35,693 nt of DNA from Chloroflexota bacterium. Lineage in GTDB: Bacteria; Chloroflexota; Dehalococcoidia; GIF9; UBA5629. This document shows, piece by piece, positions 23,664 to 32,998 of the stretch. Under the pieces are notes generated by a model, which worked only from the letters and a program-made list of their open reading frames with translations, made no database searches and had not been told where the DNA came from. A program made the position numbers and the translations under genes. The stretch spans positions 1-35,693 of the forward strand of contig VGNX01000016.1 of the NCBI GenBank assembly GCA_016865855.1, written 5' to 3'. Each line of letters starts with the position of its first letter. Within the stretch, counting starts at the first letter, position 1.

Positions 23664-24947
23664 TTATAGTGCTCCCTCGAGACGGTTGATGACCAGGGCG
23701 GTGGGCAATTTGGGGTAGAAGTAAGTTGATTTTCCCGGCATCTTGTCGTTGGCATCAGCGATTGCCTTAATGGTCGCTACTGGTATAGGATTCAGTAGAA
23801 AAGCCAGTGGGCATTCACCGCTTTCCACCAGTCGGTGAGCTTCTACAATATTTGGAGTATAGACAACGCTGCTGCTTTTATCGAGGGCTGTTAGCTTGTC
23901 GATAACAAGATGTTGGACAATGCTGACGTCTAGCCTTTTATAGACTTTAGAATGACCCTCAGGCATTATTTCCTTGACGGATGTGGACTGGCGGGGTCTC
24001 AAAGCTACAATACTGCCTGGCTCCAGCCCTAAGACCCTTGTAGTGGTACCTCTTATCTCAGGCAAGCCAGTTTCGCCTAATGGGGCAGATTCCACTTCAA
24101 AAAACGTTTCCACCTGGTTTTTCAATTCAGCCAGAGCTTTAGAATCTATGTTACGCACCAAGCGGTGGACAGGTAGCACGATAAGTCCGGGGTCGGAGAA
24201 GGACACCAGCGTCATCATGATAAAATTAAAGGCTTCATTGCCCTTGCCAGACGAAGTTTCTTGTCGCCTTTCATCCCGGTAAGCCAATGCTGTCTCGTAA
24301 CGATGATGTCCATCTGCGATATAAATGGGCTTGGAAGCCAGGAAGTGGCTGACTCTCTGGACGAATTCAGGTTCGTTAGCTACCCAGAGCTTGTGTATTT
24401 CACCAGCTTCGGTAAAGTCAATCGCCGGCTTACGGCTGGTCTGCGAAGTTAATAACTTGGTGACTTTCTGTCCAAGGTCTTCATAGAGGCCAAGGAGCGG
24501 ACTGAAGTTGGCAGCGCAGGCTCGTATCAAGTCTAGGCGGTCGCTTTTAATCCCGGGAACGGTATTTTCATGAGGAAATATAATCTTTTTCTCCCATGGT
24601 TCCAGTCTGACACAGGCCATTAGGCCAAGGCGTCGTTTTCTGGTATTTTGATAGGTGAAGGTGTGCTCGTGAATGTAGAATGAAGGTACGTGGTCAACTA
24701 CCAGTACCCGGTCTTTTAGCCACTGGTTGAAAGTAGCACTAGCCCGGCTGTGTTTATTGCTGGCTTTTGTATCTTTGGGCAGCACTATTCCATGCTCAAG
24801 GCGAATGACATTGTATTCGCTTTTCTTGTAGTAGGCTCTCTGCTCTTCCGGGGAGATGACATCGTAGGGTGGGCAGATGACCGATGCCATGTCTCCGACG
24901 ATTTCTTGATTGTAACGTACGCCTGAAAAAGGACTGATCTCAGCCAA
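23664..24947 (-). CDS. DUF1015 family protein
   Basis: 427 residues matching the DUF1015 (COG4198) family of cytosolic proteins without an established function. Typical segments are ISPFSGVRYN, ICPPYDVISPEEQRAYY, YNVIRLE, ADGHHRYETALAYRDER and FLLNPIPVATIKAIADANDKMPGKSTYFYPKLPT at the C-terminus. The start is a TTG at 24947 with GGAGGA 8 bases upstream. It follows purL by 18 bases, so it appears to be the last gene of the rpsU-yqeY-purQ-purL transcript; elsewhere the family is often near serine or amino acid metabolism genes. Confidence 0.92.
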   Translation of the reverse strand: MAEISPFSGVRYNQEIVGDMASVICPPYDVISPEEQRAYYKKSEYNVIRLEHGIVLPKDTKASNKHSRASATFNQWLKDRVLVVDHVPSFYIHEHTFTYQNTRKRRLGLMACVRLEPWEKKIIFPHENTVPGIKSDRLDLIRACAANFSPLLGLYEDLGQKVTKLLTSQTSRKPAIDFTEAGEIHKLWVANEPEFVQRVSHFLASKPIYIADGHHRYETALAYRDERRQETSSGKGNEAFNFIMMTLVSFSDPGLIVLPVHRLVRNIDSKALAELKNQVETFFEVESAPLGETGLPEIRGTTTRVLGLEPGSIVALRPRQSTSVKEIMPEGHSKVYKRLDVSIVQHLVIDKLTALDKSSSVVYTPNIVEAHRLVESGECPLAFLLNPIPVATIKAIADANDKMPGKSTYFYPKLPTALVINRLEGAL

Positions 24948-24965
24948 GTGTTTCCTCCATTTATA

Positions 24966-27156
24966 TTATAGCGATTTCTCAAGTCCACTCCACCAGGCCT
25001 CCCCCACCTGTTTGAGAGATAAGTCTATGTAGCCTTTTAATATCAATCGCTTGCCGCCTACTGTGCCAAGTCTTGTTGCCGCTATCTGGTAACGAGCGGC
25101 GAGTTTTTGTAATTTCCGGGCTGATTTTGGCACTACTGAGACTATAATTCTCGATTGAGCCTCACCGAAAAGAGCTGCATCCAGCCTTCCTTCGACCTCC
25201 CAGTTATGACTAACGAAACCGAGACTGTTAGCCAAGCAGCTTTCTGCCAGGGCAACGGCTAGCCCACCTTCGGAACAATCATGGGCCGAGTTTATGAGCC
25301 CTCGCCTGATTGCCTCAAGACAGCAACGCTGCAAGCGCTTCTCCATCCCCAAATCAATATAGGGGTTTCCCTTTATTATACCGTGAATTAATTCGAGATA
25401 TTCGCTGCTGCCAATACTGCTATCAACGGGTTGGCTATCGCCCAGCAAAAACACCATGTCACCTTCATTTTTGAATCCAGAAATGCAATGTTTGGCTACG
25501 TCCTCAATAAGCCCGACCATTCCGACCACTGGAGTCGGATATATAGCTTTGCCTTTGGTCTCATTGTACAGGCTGACGTTACCGCTGATAACCGGGATTT
25601 TCAGCTCTCGGCAGGCTCGAACCATACCATTGATGCACTCTTTCAGTTGATAGTAAACATCGTCTTTCTCTGGATTGCCAAAATTGAGGCAGTCGGTAAT
25701 AGCCAGAGGCTGAGCACCGCTGCAGACCAGGTTTCTCGCTGCTTCAGCCACAGCGATAACACCACCGAGGTAAGGATTTACATAGCAGTAACGGGCATTG
25801 CCATCGGTAGTTAATGAGATAGCCTTTTTTGTCCCTTTAATGCGCAGCACAGCAGCATCACTGCCGGGGAGAACTACGGTGTTATTGCCCACCTGGTGGT
25901 CGTACTGGCGGTATACGCAACGCTTGCTGGCGATATTGGGTGATGCTAGCAAACGGAGAAGAGTTGAGTTCACTTTCTTCCGTGATAGATCAGGAATTGA
26001 GGTGACATCGAATGCCTGTAATCTGTTGAGCCATTCCGGCTTTTTGACTCGCCGTTGGTAAATGGGTGGTGAAGTCAGCAAGTTTACCGGCACCTCAGCC
26101 ATCACCTTTTTTCCTTCTCTAATCCAGGCTACGCCATCGCCGGTTACTCGCCCGATTATATCCGAGCGCAGTTCCCAGCGGTCAAACAGAGCCTTCACTT
26201 TGTCCTCATAACCTTTCTTCACCACCACCAACATCCTCTCCTGCGATTCGGACAGCATAACCTCGTAAGGAGTCATACCCTTCTCTCGACGTGGCACTTT
26301 GAGGACATCGATTTCAATGCCACCGCCGCCCCTGGCTGCTGATTCCACGGCCGAGCTGGTCAGTCCAGCGGCACCTAAATCCTGCATGCCAGCAATCCAA
26401 TCGGTTTCGGCCAGCTCGAGGCAGGCTTCTATAAGCAGTTTCTCCAGAAAGGGATTGCCAACCTGGACTGTTGACCTTAACTCCCGCTCCTCCTCAAATG
26501 TCCTCGATGCCAGACCGGAAGCGCCATGTAGTCCGTCACGGCCGGTATCGGCTCCGACTAGCATGAGCAAGTTGCCTTCTCCGTAGGCTCTTGCCCTGAC
26601 CAGGTTCTTAGCTTCGGCAATACCCAAACATAGCGCATTGACCAGCGGGTTAGATGAGTAGCAATTGGCGAAAAAAATCTCGCCGCCGATGTCGGGAATC
26701 CCCAGGCAGTTGCCGTAGCCAGCAATGCCGCCAACTACTCCACCGAAAAGATATCGATTGTGAGGATCGGTCAGAGGACCGAAGCGAAGAGAATTCATGA
26801 GGGCAATTGGCCGGGCTCCCATGGTGAATATATCCCGAACAATGCCTCCCACCCCCGTTGCTGCCCCTTGGTATGGTTCGATTGCCGAGGGATGGTTGTG
26901 GGACTCTATCTTCATGACCAATACAAGCCCATCGCCGATGTCCACCACTCCAGCATTTTCTTCCCCGGGCTTGACCATAACTCGCTGGCTCCTTGATGGC
27001 AGCAGCTTAAGCAGCGCCTTGGAGTGCTTGTAACCGCAATGCTCGCTCCACAGCGCTCCAAACATCCCCAGCTCAACTTCAGTGGGCTCTTTGCCGAGCC
27101 GTTCAACTATGAGCTGATACTCCTTCTCGCTCAGGGCGATTTCATCAAGCGTTTCT

Positions 27157-27170
<14 letters not shown>
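24966..27170 (-). CDS. purL: Phosphoribosylformylglycinamidine synthase, large (PurL) subunit
   Basis: 734 residues, the length of the small-type PurL that works with separate PurQ and PurS. Signatures are [21 protein letters not shown], the ATP/Mg site [42 protein letters not shown], and in the second half [16 protein letters not shown] and [15 protein letters not shown]. It converts FGAR to FGAM in purine synthesis, using ammonia from PurQ. Its start overlaps purQ by 14 bases. No purS gene is visible next to it. Confidence 0.96.
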
Positions 27171-27843
<673 letters not shown>

Positions 27844-27928
27844 AGTTGCTACTCTGAATAACAAAGATGGCGGCACTCTCTGCCGCCGAATATTATCCCA
27901 TCAAAAATAAAAGAGCAAGATGCAATAC

Positions 27929-28378
27929 CTAGGTGCTGCTCAGGAGTTCTGAGACAACATCACTCACTTTCTGCCCTTGAGCTCTTCCTTTAAGCTGGGG
28001 CATAAGCTGGGACATGACTTTACCCTTATCCTTCGGACTTATTGCCCCCATTTCGCTGATTACCTTACGGGCTGCGGCTACGAGCTCTTCCCGGCTCATC
28101 TGCTCGGGCAGATACTCTAGAAGGATTGCCAACTCTGCTTTCTCATTAGCCACTAAATCTGGGCGGTTGCCCTTCTCGAAAGCCTCAATGCTCTCACGCC
28201 GCATCTTAGCTTCTTTTTCTATAACACTTAATATACCTGGATCATCCAAAGTCTTTTGTTGGGCAATTTCGGCGTTCCTCATACTAGCCAGGACCAGACG
28301 GAGCACCAAACATCGTCGTTTGTCCTCTTTTCTTATTGACTGTTCGAGGTCACTTCTAATTCTTTGAACCAGAGTCAT
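27929..28378 (-). CDS. GatB/YqeY domain protein
   Basis: 149 residues, the typical length of stand-alone YqeY proteins, which resemble the tRNA-binding tail of GatB. Signatures are EDKRRCLVLRLVLASMRNAE, the segment RRESIEAFEKGNRPDLVANEK, EYLPEQMS and PKDKGKVMSQLMPQLKGRAQGQKVSDVV. Function is not firmly known; rpsU-yqeY adjacency is common in bacteria. It begins 3 bases after the rpsU stop. Confidence 0.93.
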   Translation of the reverse strand: MTLVQRIRSDLEQSIRKEDKRRCLVLRLVLASMRNAEIAQQKTLDDPGILSVIEKEAKMRRESIEAFEKGNRPDLVANEKAELAILLEYLPEQMSREELVAAARKVISEMGAISPKDKGKVMSQLMPQLKGRAQGQKVSDVVSELLSST

Positions 28379-28381
28379 CTT

Positions 28382-28564
28382 CTAGCTGCTCCTGGCGCTT
28401 TTTCGCCGTTTTGCCGCTTCCTTCCGCTTCCGCTTTATACTTGGCTTCTCGTAGAATCCGCGACGGCGGGTTTCGCTAATTATACCTTCCTGTTGCACTT
28501 TCTTGCTGAAACGCCGTATCAGGCTCTCGAAGCTTTCCCCCTGCGAAAGTTTTACTTCAGGCAC
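28382..28564 (-). CDS. rpsU: Small ribosomal subunit protein bS21
   Basis: 60 residues: VKLSQGESFESLIRRFSKKV, then GIISETRRRGFYEKPSIKRKRKEAAKRR, the standard bS21 sequence with its strongly basic tail. The start is a GTG at 28564 with AAGGGAG upstream. First gene of the operon with yqeY, purQ, purL and DUF1015. Confidence 0.96.
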   Translation of the reverse strand: MPEVKLSQGESFESLIRRFSKKVQQEGIISETRRRGFYEKPSIKRKRKEAAKRRKSARSS

Positions 28565-28599
28565 ACGACATCACTCCCTTCTTTAACTAATTGAGATAC

Positions 28600-28616
28600 T
28601 TGCCTGAAACAGGCAA
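28600..28616 (-). promoter_or_regulatory. Leader hairpin upstream of rpsU
   Basis: TTGCCTG/CAGGCAA (7 bp, AAA loop on the plus strand) lies in the transcribed leader between the promoter and the rpsU start. No T-run follows, so an attenuator is not supported; RNA stability or autoregulation is possible. Confidence 0.4.
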
Positions 28617-28629
28617 CTTGCAGAAACAA

Positions 28630-28658
28630 ATTTTATCCCTTCTCCGTAATAGTGTCAA
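28630..28658 (-). promoter_or_regulatory. Promoter of the rpsU-yqeY-purQ-purL operon
   Basis: Minus strand TTGACA (28653-28658), 17-bp spacer, TAAAAT (28630-28635), about 65 bases before the rpsU start. A second TTGACA occurs 11 bases further upstream (28664-28669 region) without a matching -10. Confidence 0.75.
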
Positions 28659-28680
28659 GCTGAATGTCAAAGATGTGACG

Positions 28681-28880
28681 AATGCAATTTCTCTGTTTAC
28701 AAATGTAGTGGCGGGGCTTTAGCCCCGCCACAGAGAATTGACCCTAAGGGGTCGCAACTGCATTGAAAACTTATTGCTGATAAGCACCCTTAAGGGGGAC
28801 TGGCACTTCAGGGCAGCTAGGCCTTTAATTAGTGGAGCAGAAAAATCTGACCAAGAGCAGGAGCGGTACTAGCTGCATAC
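28681..28880 (+). repeat. Degenerate copy of the GYD-gene upstream region
   Basis: About 200 bp that align with 29292-29488 along their whole length, including a TGTAG element in reverse orientation (28704-28762), GCAACTGCATTGAAAACTTA, and at the right end GAGCAGGAGCGGTACTAGCT against GAGGAGGCAGTGATGGCTGT. The ribosome-binding site and start codon of the GYD gene are thus present here in ruined form, with no open frame after them. Together with the rpsU promoter this accounts for 28565-28880; I see nothing in 28881-28987. Confidence 0.8.
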
Positions 28881-28987
28881 TATTCGTACCTCTCCTATTA
28901 AGCCAAGGCAGTAGCGTTAAGGATAGTCGCTACGATTTTATGCTATACTTACTAATTAATCTTGGGGTATTATGTTCTGGCTAACGG

Positions 28988-29131
28988 TTAAGCTTTTATT
29001 GCTCCGATGATCGCTAATACAGCAATCACCACTCCACAGATAATGTTTACCCAGCTGATAGCAGGAGCGATGATACCTGTAAGCAGAATCCAGATACCAA
29101 GAACGCATATTGACCAGCCTATCCACTTCAT
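28988..29131 (-). CDS. 47-residue SPW-repeat-like membrane protein
   Basis: A very small gene: ATG at 29131, stop TAA at 28988, with AAGGAGGTGAG (about 29142-29152) at good spacing. The product is almost entirely hydrophobic: start KWIGWSICVLGIWILLTGII, then ISWVNIICGVV and AVLAIIGAIKA. It contains two helices separated by PAISWVN, resembling one unit of the SPW-repeat family (order W, hydrophobic, P..SWVN, hydrophobic). It should sit in the inner membrane. A consensus promoter with four copies of a TACCTCG box lies upstream, implying tight regulation. The cassette is bracketed by the duplicated GYD upstream region. Confidence 0.75.
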   Translation of the reverse strand: MKWIGWSICVLGIWILLTGIIAPAISWVNIICGVVIAVLAIIGAIKA

Positions 29132-29215
29132 TTTATCTTATCTCACCTCCTTCTTGTTTTGGTTTAGTATAGAGCTACTGCCTTGACTTCACTTTAAGTT
29201 TAAAGAGTAGTGTTA

Positions 29216-29281
29216 TACCTCGTATAATGAGGTACATAGTAGGACGAGGTACATTGTATAACGAGGTATAATTTTTGTCAA
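29216..29281 (-). promoter_or_regulatory. Consensus promoter overlaid by a 17-bp-spaced operator array
   Basis: Minus strand TTGACA (29276-29281), 17-bp spacer, TACAAT (29253-29258). The box (C/T)GAGGTA on the plus strand occurs at 29228, 29245 and 29262, exactly 17 bp apart, and once inverted as TACCTCG at 29216-29222. One box lies between -35 and -10, one directly after -10, and two further downstream where they face each other. This is the layout of a repressor binding repeatedly on one DNA face. A TATAAT at 29223-29228 on the plus strand might mark a divergent promoter. Confidence 0.75.
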
Positions 29282-29291
29282 GTGGGTAGCT

Positions 29292-29488
29292 AATGCAATT
29301 CCTCTGTTTACAAATGTAGTGGTGAGGCCAAAGCCTCGCCACAGGAAGGCGACCCTAAGGGGTCGCAACTGCATTGAAAACTTATTTTGATAAACACTCT
29401 CCAAAGGGGGCTGGCATTTCGAGATGCTTTGAGCTTATAATAAGTGGTGCAAAAATCCGACTAAGAGGAGGCAGTGATGGCTGTATAC
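29292..29488 (+). repeat. GYD-gene upstream region (intact copy of the duplicated segment)
   Basis: Partner of 28681-28880. It carries its own TGTAG element (29315-29373), the shared GCAACTGCATTGAAAACTTA stretch, and runs into the first codons of the GYD gene. The duplication therefore includes leader, ribosome-binding site and start. Together with the promoter array it explains the gene-free stretch 29132-29476. Confidence 0.8.
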
Positions 29489-29779
29489 CTAATGCTGACA
29501 ACGCTCACTGGTGAAGGCAGAAAAAGAATCGAGGAGTATCCTGAGTGGCTTAAGGAGATCAATAAGGAAGTGGAGTATATGGGGGTTAAAATATTGGCTC
29601 AGTACGGACTTCTGGGACAGTATGATTTCGTCAACATCGTTGAGGCGCCGAGCGATGAGATTGCGGCTAAACTGGCGATACATTTAAGTGCCCGAGGCGG
29701 CCTTCAGACCTTAACCCTCACGGCAATACCCCTGGACAAGTTGATTGCCACTCTGAAAAAGAAGACAGAACCATTTTAA
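29477..29779 (+). CDS. GYD domain protein
   Basis: 100 residues matching the GYD family of small cytosolic alpha/beta proteins: YLMLTTLTGEGRKRIEEYP at the N-terminus, a KILAQYGLLGQYDFVNIVEAP core (GQYDF in place of GxYD), and LARGG-like LSARGGLQTLTLTAIPLD. The function of the family is unknown. The ATG at 29477 is preferred over a GTG at 29474 because GAGGAGG lies 5 bases upstream. A decayed copy of its upstream region and start lies 600 bp to the left. Confidence 0.88.
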   Translation: MAVYLMLTTLTGEGRKRIEEYPEWLKEINKEVEYMGVKILAQYGLLGQYDFVNIVEAPSDEIAAKLAIHLSARGGLQTLTLTAIPLDKLIATLKKKTEPF

Positions 29780-29947
29780 CGTTTGATGCCTTGTTTTTTA
29801 AGGAAGGTATCTCACTCGTGCTATCCGCGTGTTCACAGAACTACTGAGTTGGATTGTGTTTGATATGAATTCAATCTCGTTTTGTTTAGCTGTATAACTG
29901 GGGCAAGACCCAAGCAGACAGATTTCTAGAAGAAAGGAGAAATCGAA

Positions 29948-30733
29948 GTGACTACGAGCAAGGCAGTGTTATTGAAAGTACAAGACAAAGTGGCGACAAT
30001 TACACTTAACCGACCTGAAGTTAGGAATGCTGTTAATGGGGAGGTACTTGATGGGCTTAGAGCGGCTGCTGAGCATATACTTTCTGAGCCTGAAATACGA
30101 GTAGCTATAATTACCGGAGCTGGAGACCGCGCTTTCTGCTCGGGATTGGACCTCAAGGCGGCCATGTCAGGTGAGGGTATCGTGCCCACCCGCGCTGTCC
30201 GTTCCGAATTTGAGGCTCTTCAGATGGGCGGACAAATTTATACCATGTTCGAGACGCTGCCGGTACCAGTCATAGCTGCCATTAACGGCTACTGTCTGGG
30301 TATTGGCCTTGAACTGGCGCTGGTTTGTGATATAAGGCTTGCCTCAGAAACGGCTATCTTCAGTATCCCTGAAGTGCAGATGGGCAGTATTCCCGATTTT
30401 GGGGGAACGCAACGCTTGACCAAAATAGTTGGCATCGGCAAAGCCAAGGAGCTCATATTCACTGGCCGGAGGATAAATGCTGATGAGGCTTTGAGGATAG
30501 GGCTGGTTGAGTATGTTTGTCCCTTGGATAAACTCATGGAAGAAGCAAGGAATCTGGCTCAGGAGATAGCCTCTGTAGCCCCGTCACTAATCCAGGGCGC
30601 CAAGCGAGCCATCAATGTGGCTGCGTCTTATCCCTTGGAGATAGGCTTAAACTATGAGGCAATCACAGCAGTGGTTACCCGTCAGGATATAAGGCAGGGC
30701 TCTGCCTCCCTCTTGGAGAAATCCAAATCGTAG
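29948..30733 (+). CDS. Enoyl-CoA hydratase/isomerase family protein
   Basis: 261-residue crotonase-fold protein. Signatures are KVATITLNRPEVRNAVNGEV, the oxyanion segment ITGAGDRAFCSGLDLK, AAINGYCLGIGLELALVCD, and IPEVQMGSIPDFGGTQRL followed by GKAKELIFTG. Glu residues occupy both positions corresponding to the two catalytic glutamates of crotonase, so hydratase activity is plausible. GTG start with AAAGGAG upstream. No acyl-CoA dehydrogenase or thiolase neighbours, so the pathway is unknown. Confidence 0.93.
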   Translation: MTTSKAVLLKVQDKVATITLNRPEVRNAVNGEVLDGLRAAAEHILSEPEIRVAIITGAGDRAFCSGLDLKAAMSGEGIVPTRAVRSEFEALQMGGQIYTMFETLPVPVIAAINGYCLGIGLELALVCDIRLASETAIFSIPEVQMGSIPDFGGTQRLTKIVGIGKAKELIFTGRRINADEALRIGLVEYVCPLDKLMEEARNLAQEIASVAPSLIQGAKRAINVAASYPLEIGLNYEAITAVVTRQDIRQGSASLLEKSKS

Positions 30734-30755
30734 CCTGAAAGTGGCGACCTAAATC

Positions 30756-30830
30756 GTCATTCTGGGCCCTTTACTCATTGTTATTCTGAGCGAAGCGAAG
30801 AATCTGGAGCAGAGCTACCGAAGAATCTGT
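30756..30830. repeat. TCATTCTGAG-type repeats
   Basis: GTCATTCTGGGCCC and TTATTCTGAGCGAAGCGAAGAATCT followed by a second ACCGAAGAATCT. Direct-repeat fragments rather than a complete inverted pair, between the convergent enoyl-CoA hydratase and MBL genes. Confidence 0.75.
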
Positions 30831-30847
30831 TAATTACAGAAAGCTGA

Positions 30848-31774
30848 TTACGGTCCAAGCTCGTCGAGGAGTTTAGCGTAGTCCAATATCCTGCGGATTA
30901 CAGTGCTTAAAACGGTGAGCTGCAGTTCCCTGTCCATAAAGTTGAACTCGTTCCTCTGCAGGATTTCAGCGGCAGCTCTTTGCACTGTCTCGTTGAAGTT
31001 TCTTGTTTGCTGGTACAGCTCAATAATGCGGTTCTCGAACCTTTCTGTTTGGCGTATCCCTTCTTGTAAGATTTGCCTTGCCTCGTCACCGGTGACAACG
31101 CCGTAATGCTCAAAGGCACATATTTCAACTTCACAGCTTGTTAGCCTTTCCAGCGACTTCTTGTACATGGCAAAGTTGTATTGTGGCCCCGGGAAGAAAA
31201 CTCCGCTCGTATCATCTGTGGGAGGTGGGGCCGCATCCGAAGGGAACAAGGCCTTCAACTTTGGGATATAAGTGGCAATAGAACATTGGGTATGACCAGG
31301 CACTTCCATGAAATGTATTTTTATGCCATCGCCAAGGTCTATAATGTCCTTTTCCGTGATGATGCGGTCGACATGGATCCCATCGAACTTCAAATTCAAC
31401 CTCTCATACTCACTCTGTAGTCCCAGCCTATCAATCATTTGCCTGTTGGCAGCAGCGATGAAGTTCACTGCCTTTTCCTTGGCGAAAACCTTCTCAGAGT
31501 ATGCCGAGGCGAGTATCTGGATATTCGGGAATTTCCTCTTTAGATAAGGCACAGCCCCACAGTGGTCGAAGTGAGAGTGGGAAACCACCAGGTACCTAAG
31601 CTTGTTGAGATTGAGGTCTATTGCTGAGAATTGCGCTTCCAAGGATGGCGCTACCCAGCTCATCCCGCCACCGATAATCATCGCCTCTTTGCCCTTGAGC
31701 AAGTAAAGGCAATTATCCGTTGCGCCTAAAAAATCTAATCTGTCTGTGACTTTACCTGGTTCTCTGATCCACAT
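30848..31774 (-). CDS. MBL-fold metallo-hydrolase
   Basis: 308 residues. The metal-binding signature SHSHFDHCG (H66, H68, D70, H71), a later VPGHTQCS (His), SDAAPP (Asp) and FEHYG (His) give the full ligand set of a binuclear metallo-beta-lactamase fold. The last about 90 residues are helical (RQTERFENRIIELYQQTRNF) and may mediate dimerisation. No flavodoxin domain, so not a classic FprA flavoprotein; it could be a hydrolase of a thioester or related substrate. The ATG at 31774 has AAGGA 6 bases upstream and is preferred over in-frame starts up to 31849. A 44-bp copy of its first codons lies at 32955-32998. Confidence 0.88.
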   Translation of the reverse strand: MWIREPGKVTDRLDFLGATDNCLYLLKGKEAMIIGGGMSWVAPSLEAQFSAIDLNLNKLRYLVVSHSHFDHCGAVPYLKRKFPNIQILASAYSEKVFAKEKAVNFIAAANRQMIDRLGLQSEYERLNLKFDGIHVDRIITEKDIIDLGDGIKIHFMEVPGHTQCSIATYIPKLKALFPSDAAPPPTDDTSGVFFPGPQYNFAMYKKSLERLTSCEVEICAFEHYGVVTGDEARQILQEGIRQTERFENRIIELYQQTRNFNETVQRAAAEILQRNEFNFMDRELQLTVLSTVIRRILDYAKLLDELGP

Positions 31775-31903
31775 GTAAATTCCTTGCTGTTTCGTATTGA
31801 GGTATAGTAGGTCCATGCTTTGACATGAAGTCATATCATACCACGGCACAATCTTCGGAGTAAACCGCTTAGAAGTAGGACGCCACTTTTATTTACACTA
31901 AGG

Positions 31904-31909
31904 TATAAT
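31904..31909 (+). promoter_or_regulatory. -10 box before the zinc-ribbon gene
   Basis: A perfect TATAAT lies 20 bases before the ATG at 31929. No convincing -35 hexamer is seen at 16-18 bp. It supports a gene that originally began with the zinc ribbons. Confidence 0.4.
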
Positions 31910-31928
31910 CACGGAAAAAGTTAATGGT

Positions 31929-32140
31929 ATGCAACAAACGGCGTTCCCATGCCCTGCCTGTGGGTCGCAAAAGTTATAGGTGCAGGATCCTGCCGGGCTT
32001 GTGGTTAGAGCCTGAAATATAGGCGTCCTCAGTGTGGCAGTGTCATCGGTCCCAGATTCACAACTTGCCCAAGATGTAGCACAATGCTATATTGGCTGGT
32101 AAAGGAGCAGGCAACACCTTCATTTGAGGGAGGAACTACG
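31929..32140 (+). pseudogene. Broken zinc-ribbon N-terminus of the following membrane protein
   Basis: From the ATG at 31929 the frame reads QQTAFPCPACGSQKL and then a stop. In the next frame the sequence resumes as GAGSCRACG, a TAG (32015-32017), SLKYRRPQCGS and TTCPRCSTMLYWLVKEQ, which runs in frame into the membrane protein at 32141. Four CxxC-like half-sites are visible, the pattern of a double zinc ribbon, and zinc-ribbon plus transmembrane helix is a common architecture. A frameshift and an in-frame stop therefore appear to have cut off the N-terminal module. Confidence 0.65.
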
Positions 32141-32881
32141 ATGTATCAAGAGCAAGACACAAGTCGCAAAGAAGGAAGGCCCAAAATGAGAGGGAATGTC
32201 TGGAGGTCTATAGTCATTGGCCTAGTTTCAGTCATAGTGGTCATTTGCATTGTTTTTGCTTTTCCTATTGTGAAAGTGCCGGTGGAAGTCGTTGAGACAT
32301 ACACTGATACTGAGTATAAGGAAGAAGCTTATACCGAACGTGAGCCTTACACTGTTCCAGCTACCGGAGAGGTAACGGGAAGAAAGTCGGAAGCTTTTTA
32401 TGACGATGCCTTGGTCGAATTGTGGCGTAGGGTCATGCCTGACCGTTGGGGAACTGAGGTTTATTTTACAATTGATTTAACTGGAAAATTAAATCCTACC
32501 GTTTCAGGCTCCTGGAAAGTTGAGGATGTATCTAACTCATACTATGTTTCAATTACTGACCCTGGTTTCAATCTGGTTTATCAATACACAGGCTCAGAAG
32601 GTGTTATCCAAGCCGATGACTTCACGTTTGCACCTAAATACTCGGGCATGTATGTCATGCGCCTTTCCACACATTACATAAGGATCGGCAAATATGGAAG
32701 GTTGACATTGGTTTTGAACTGGGACGAGGTAGTAACTAAAGCTAGCGAACTTACTGAATATAGGGAAGTAACTAAATATCGTAAAGTGCCGGTTGAAGTA
32801 GAGAAAAAAAGAGCAGTAACTAAATACGAGAAGATTTCAGTCTGGGGATTGTTGTTTAGGGAAGCTCCTAAGACTCAGTGA
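32141..32881 (+). CDS. Membrane protein with one transmembrane helix and extracytoplasmic domain
   Basis: 246 residues. A basic N-terminus is followed by one hydrophobic helix (about 24-44: SIVIGLVSVIVVICIVFAF) and an exported part with a Lys/Glu/Tyr-rich stalk (VETYTDTEYKEEAYTEREPY), a beta-rich central domain (about 105-205) and a second charged repeat near the end (TEYREVTKYRKVPVEVEKK). The ATG at 32141 has GAGGGAGG upstream, so translation can start there even though the upstream zinc ribbon is broken. I do not recognise the domain. It lies between the MBL gene and a 44-bp copy of that gene's 5' end. Confidence 0.75.
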   Translation: MYQEQDTSRKEGRPKMRGNVWRSIVIGLVSVIVVICIVFAFPIVKVPVEVVETYTDTEYKEEAYTEREPYTVPATGEVTGRKSEAFYDDALVELWRRVMPDRWGTEVYFTIDLTGKLNPTVSGSWKVEDVSNSYYVSITDPGFNLVYQYTGSEGVIQADDFTFAPKYSGMYVMRLSTHYIRIGKYGRLTLVLNWDEVVTKASELTEYREVTKYRKVPVEVEKKRAVTKYEKISVWGLLFREAPKTQ

Positions 32882-32954
32882 CACAAGAGAAGCGTTTGAC
32901 CGATGGGCTCAGAGCATCCAAAATAGCGGTTTCAGCAATTGTCCGATGTTCCGG

Positions 32955-32998
32955 AAATCTAATCTATCAACGACTTTACCCGGCTCTCTGATCCACAT
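32955..32998 (-). pseudogene. Duplicated 5' end of the MBL hydrolase gene
   Basis: Minus strand ATG at 32998, with GAGGAG upstream, encodes MWIREPGKVVDRLDF, matching 14 of 15 residues of the MBL gene start at 31774. The DNA match covers 44 bp (31731-31774). After that the frame diverges and stops within 14 codons. Apart from this fragment and the promoter at 33209, nothing else is seen in 32882-33276. Confidence 0.8.
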
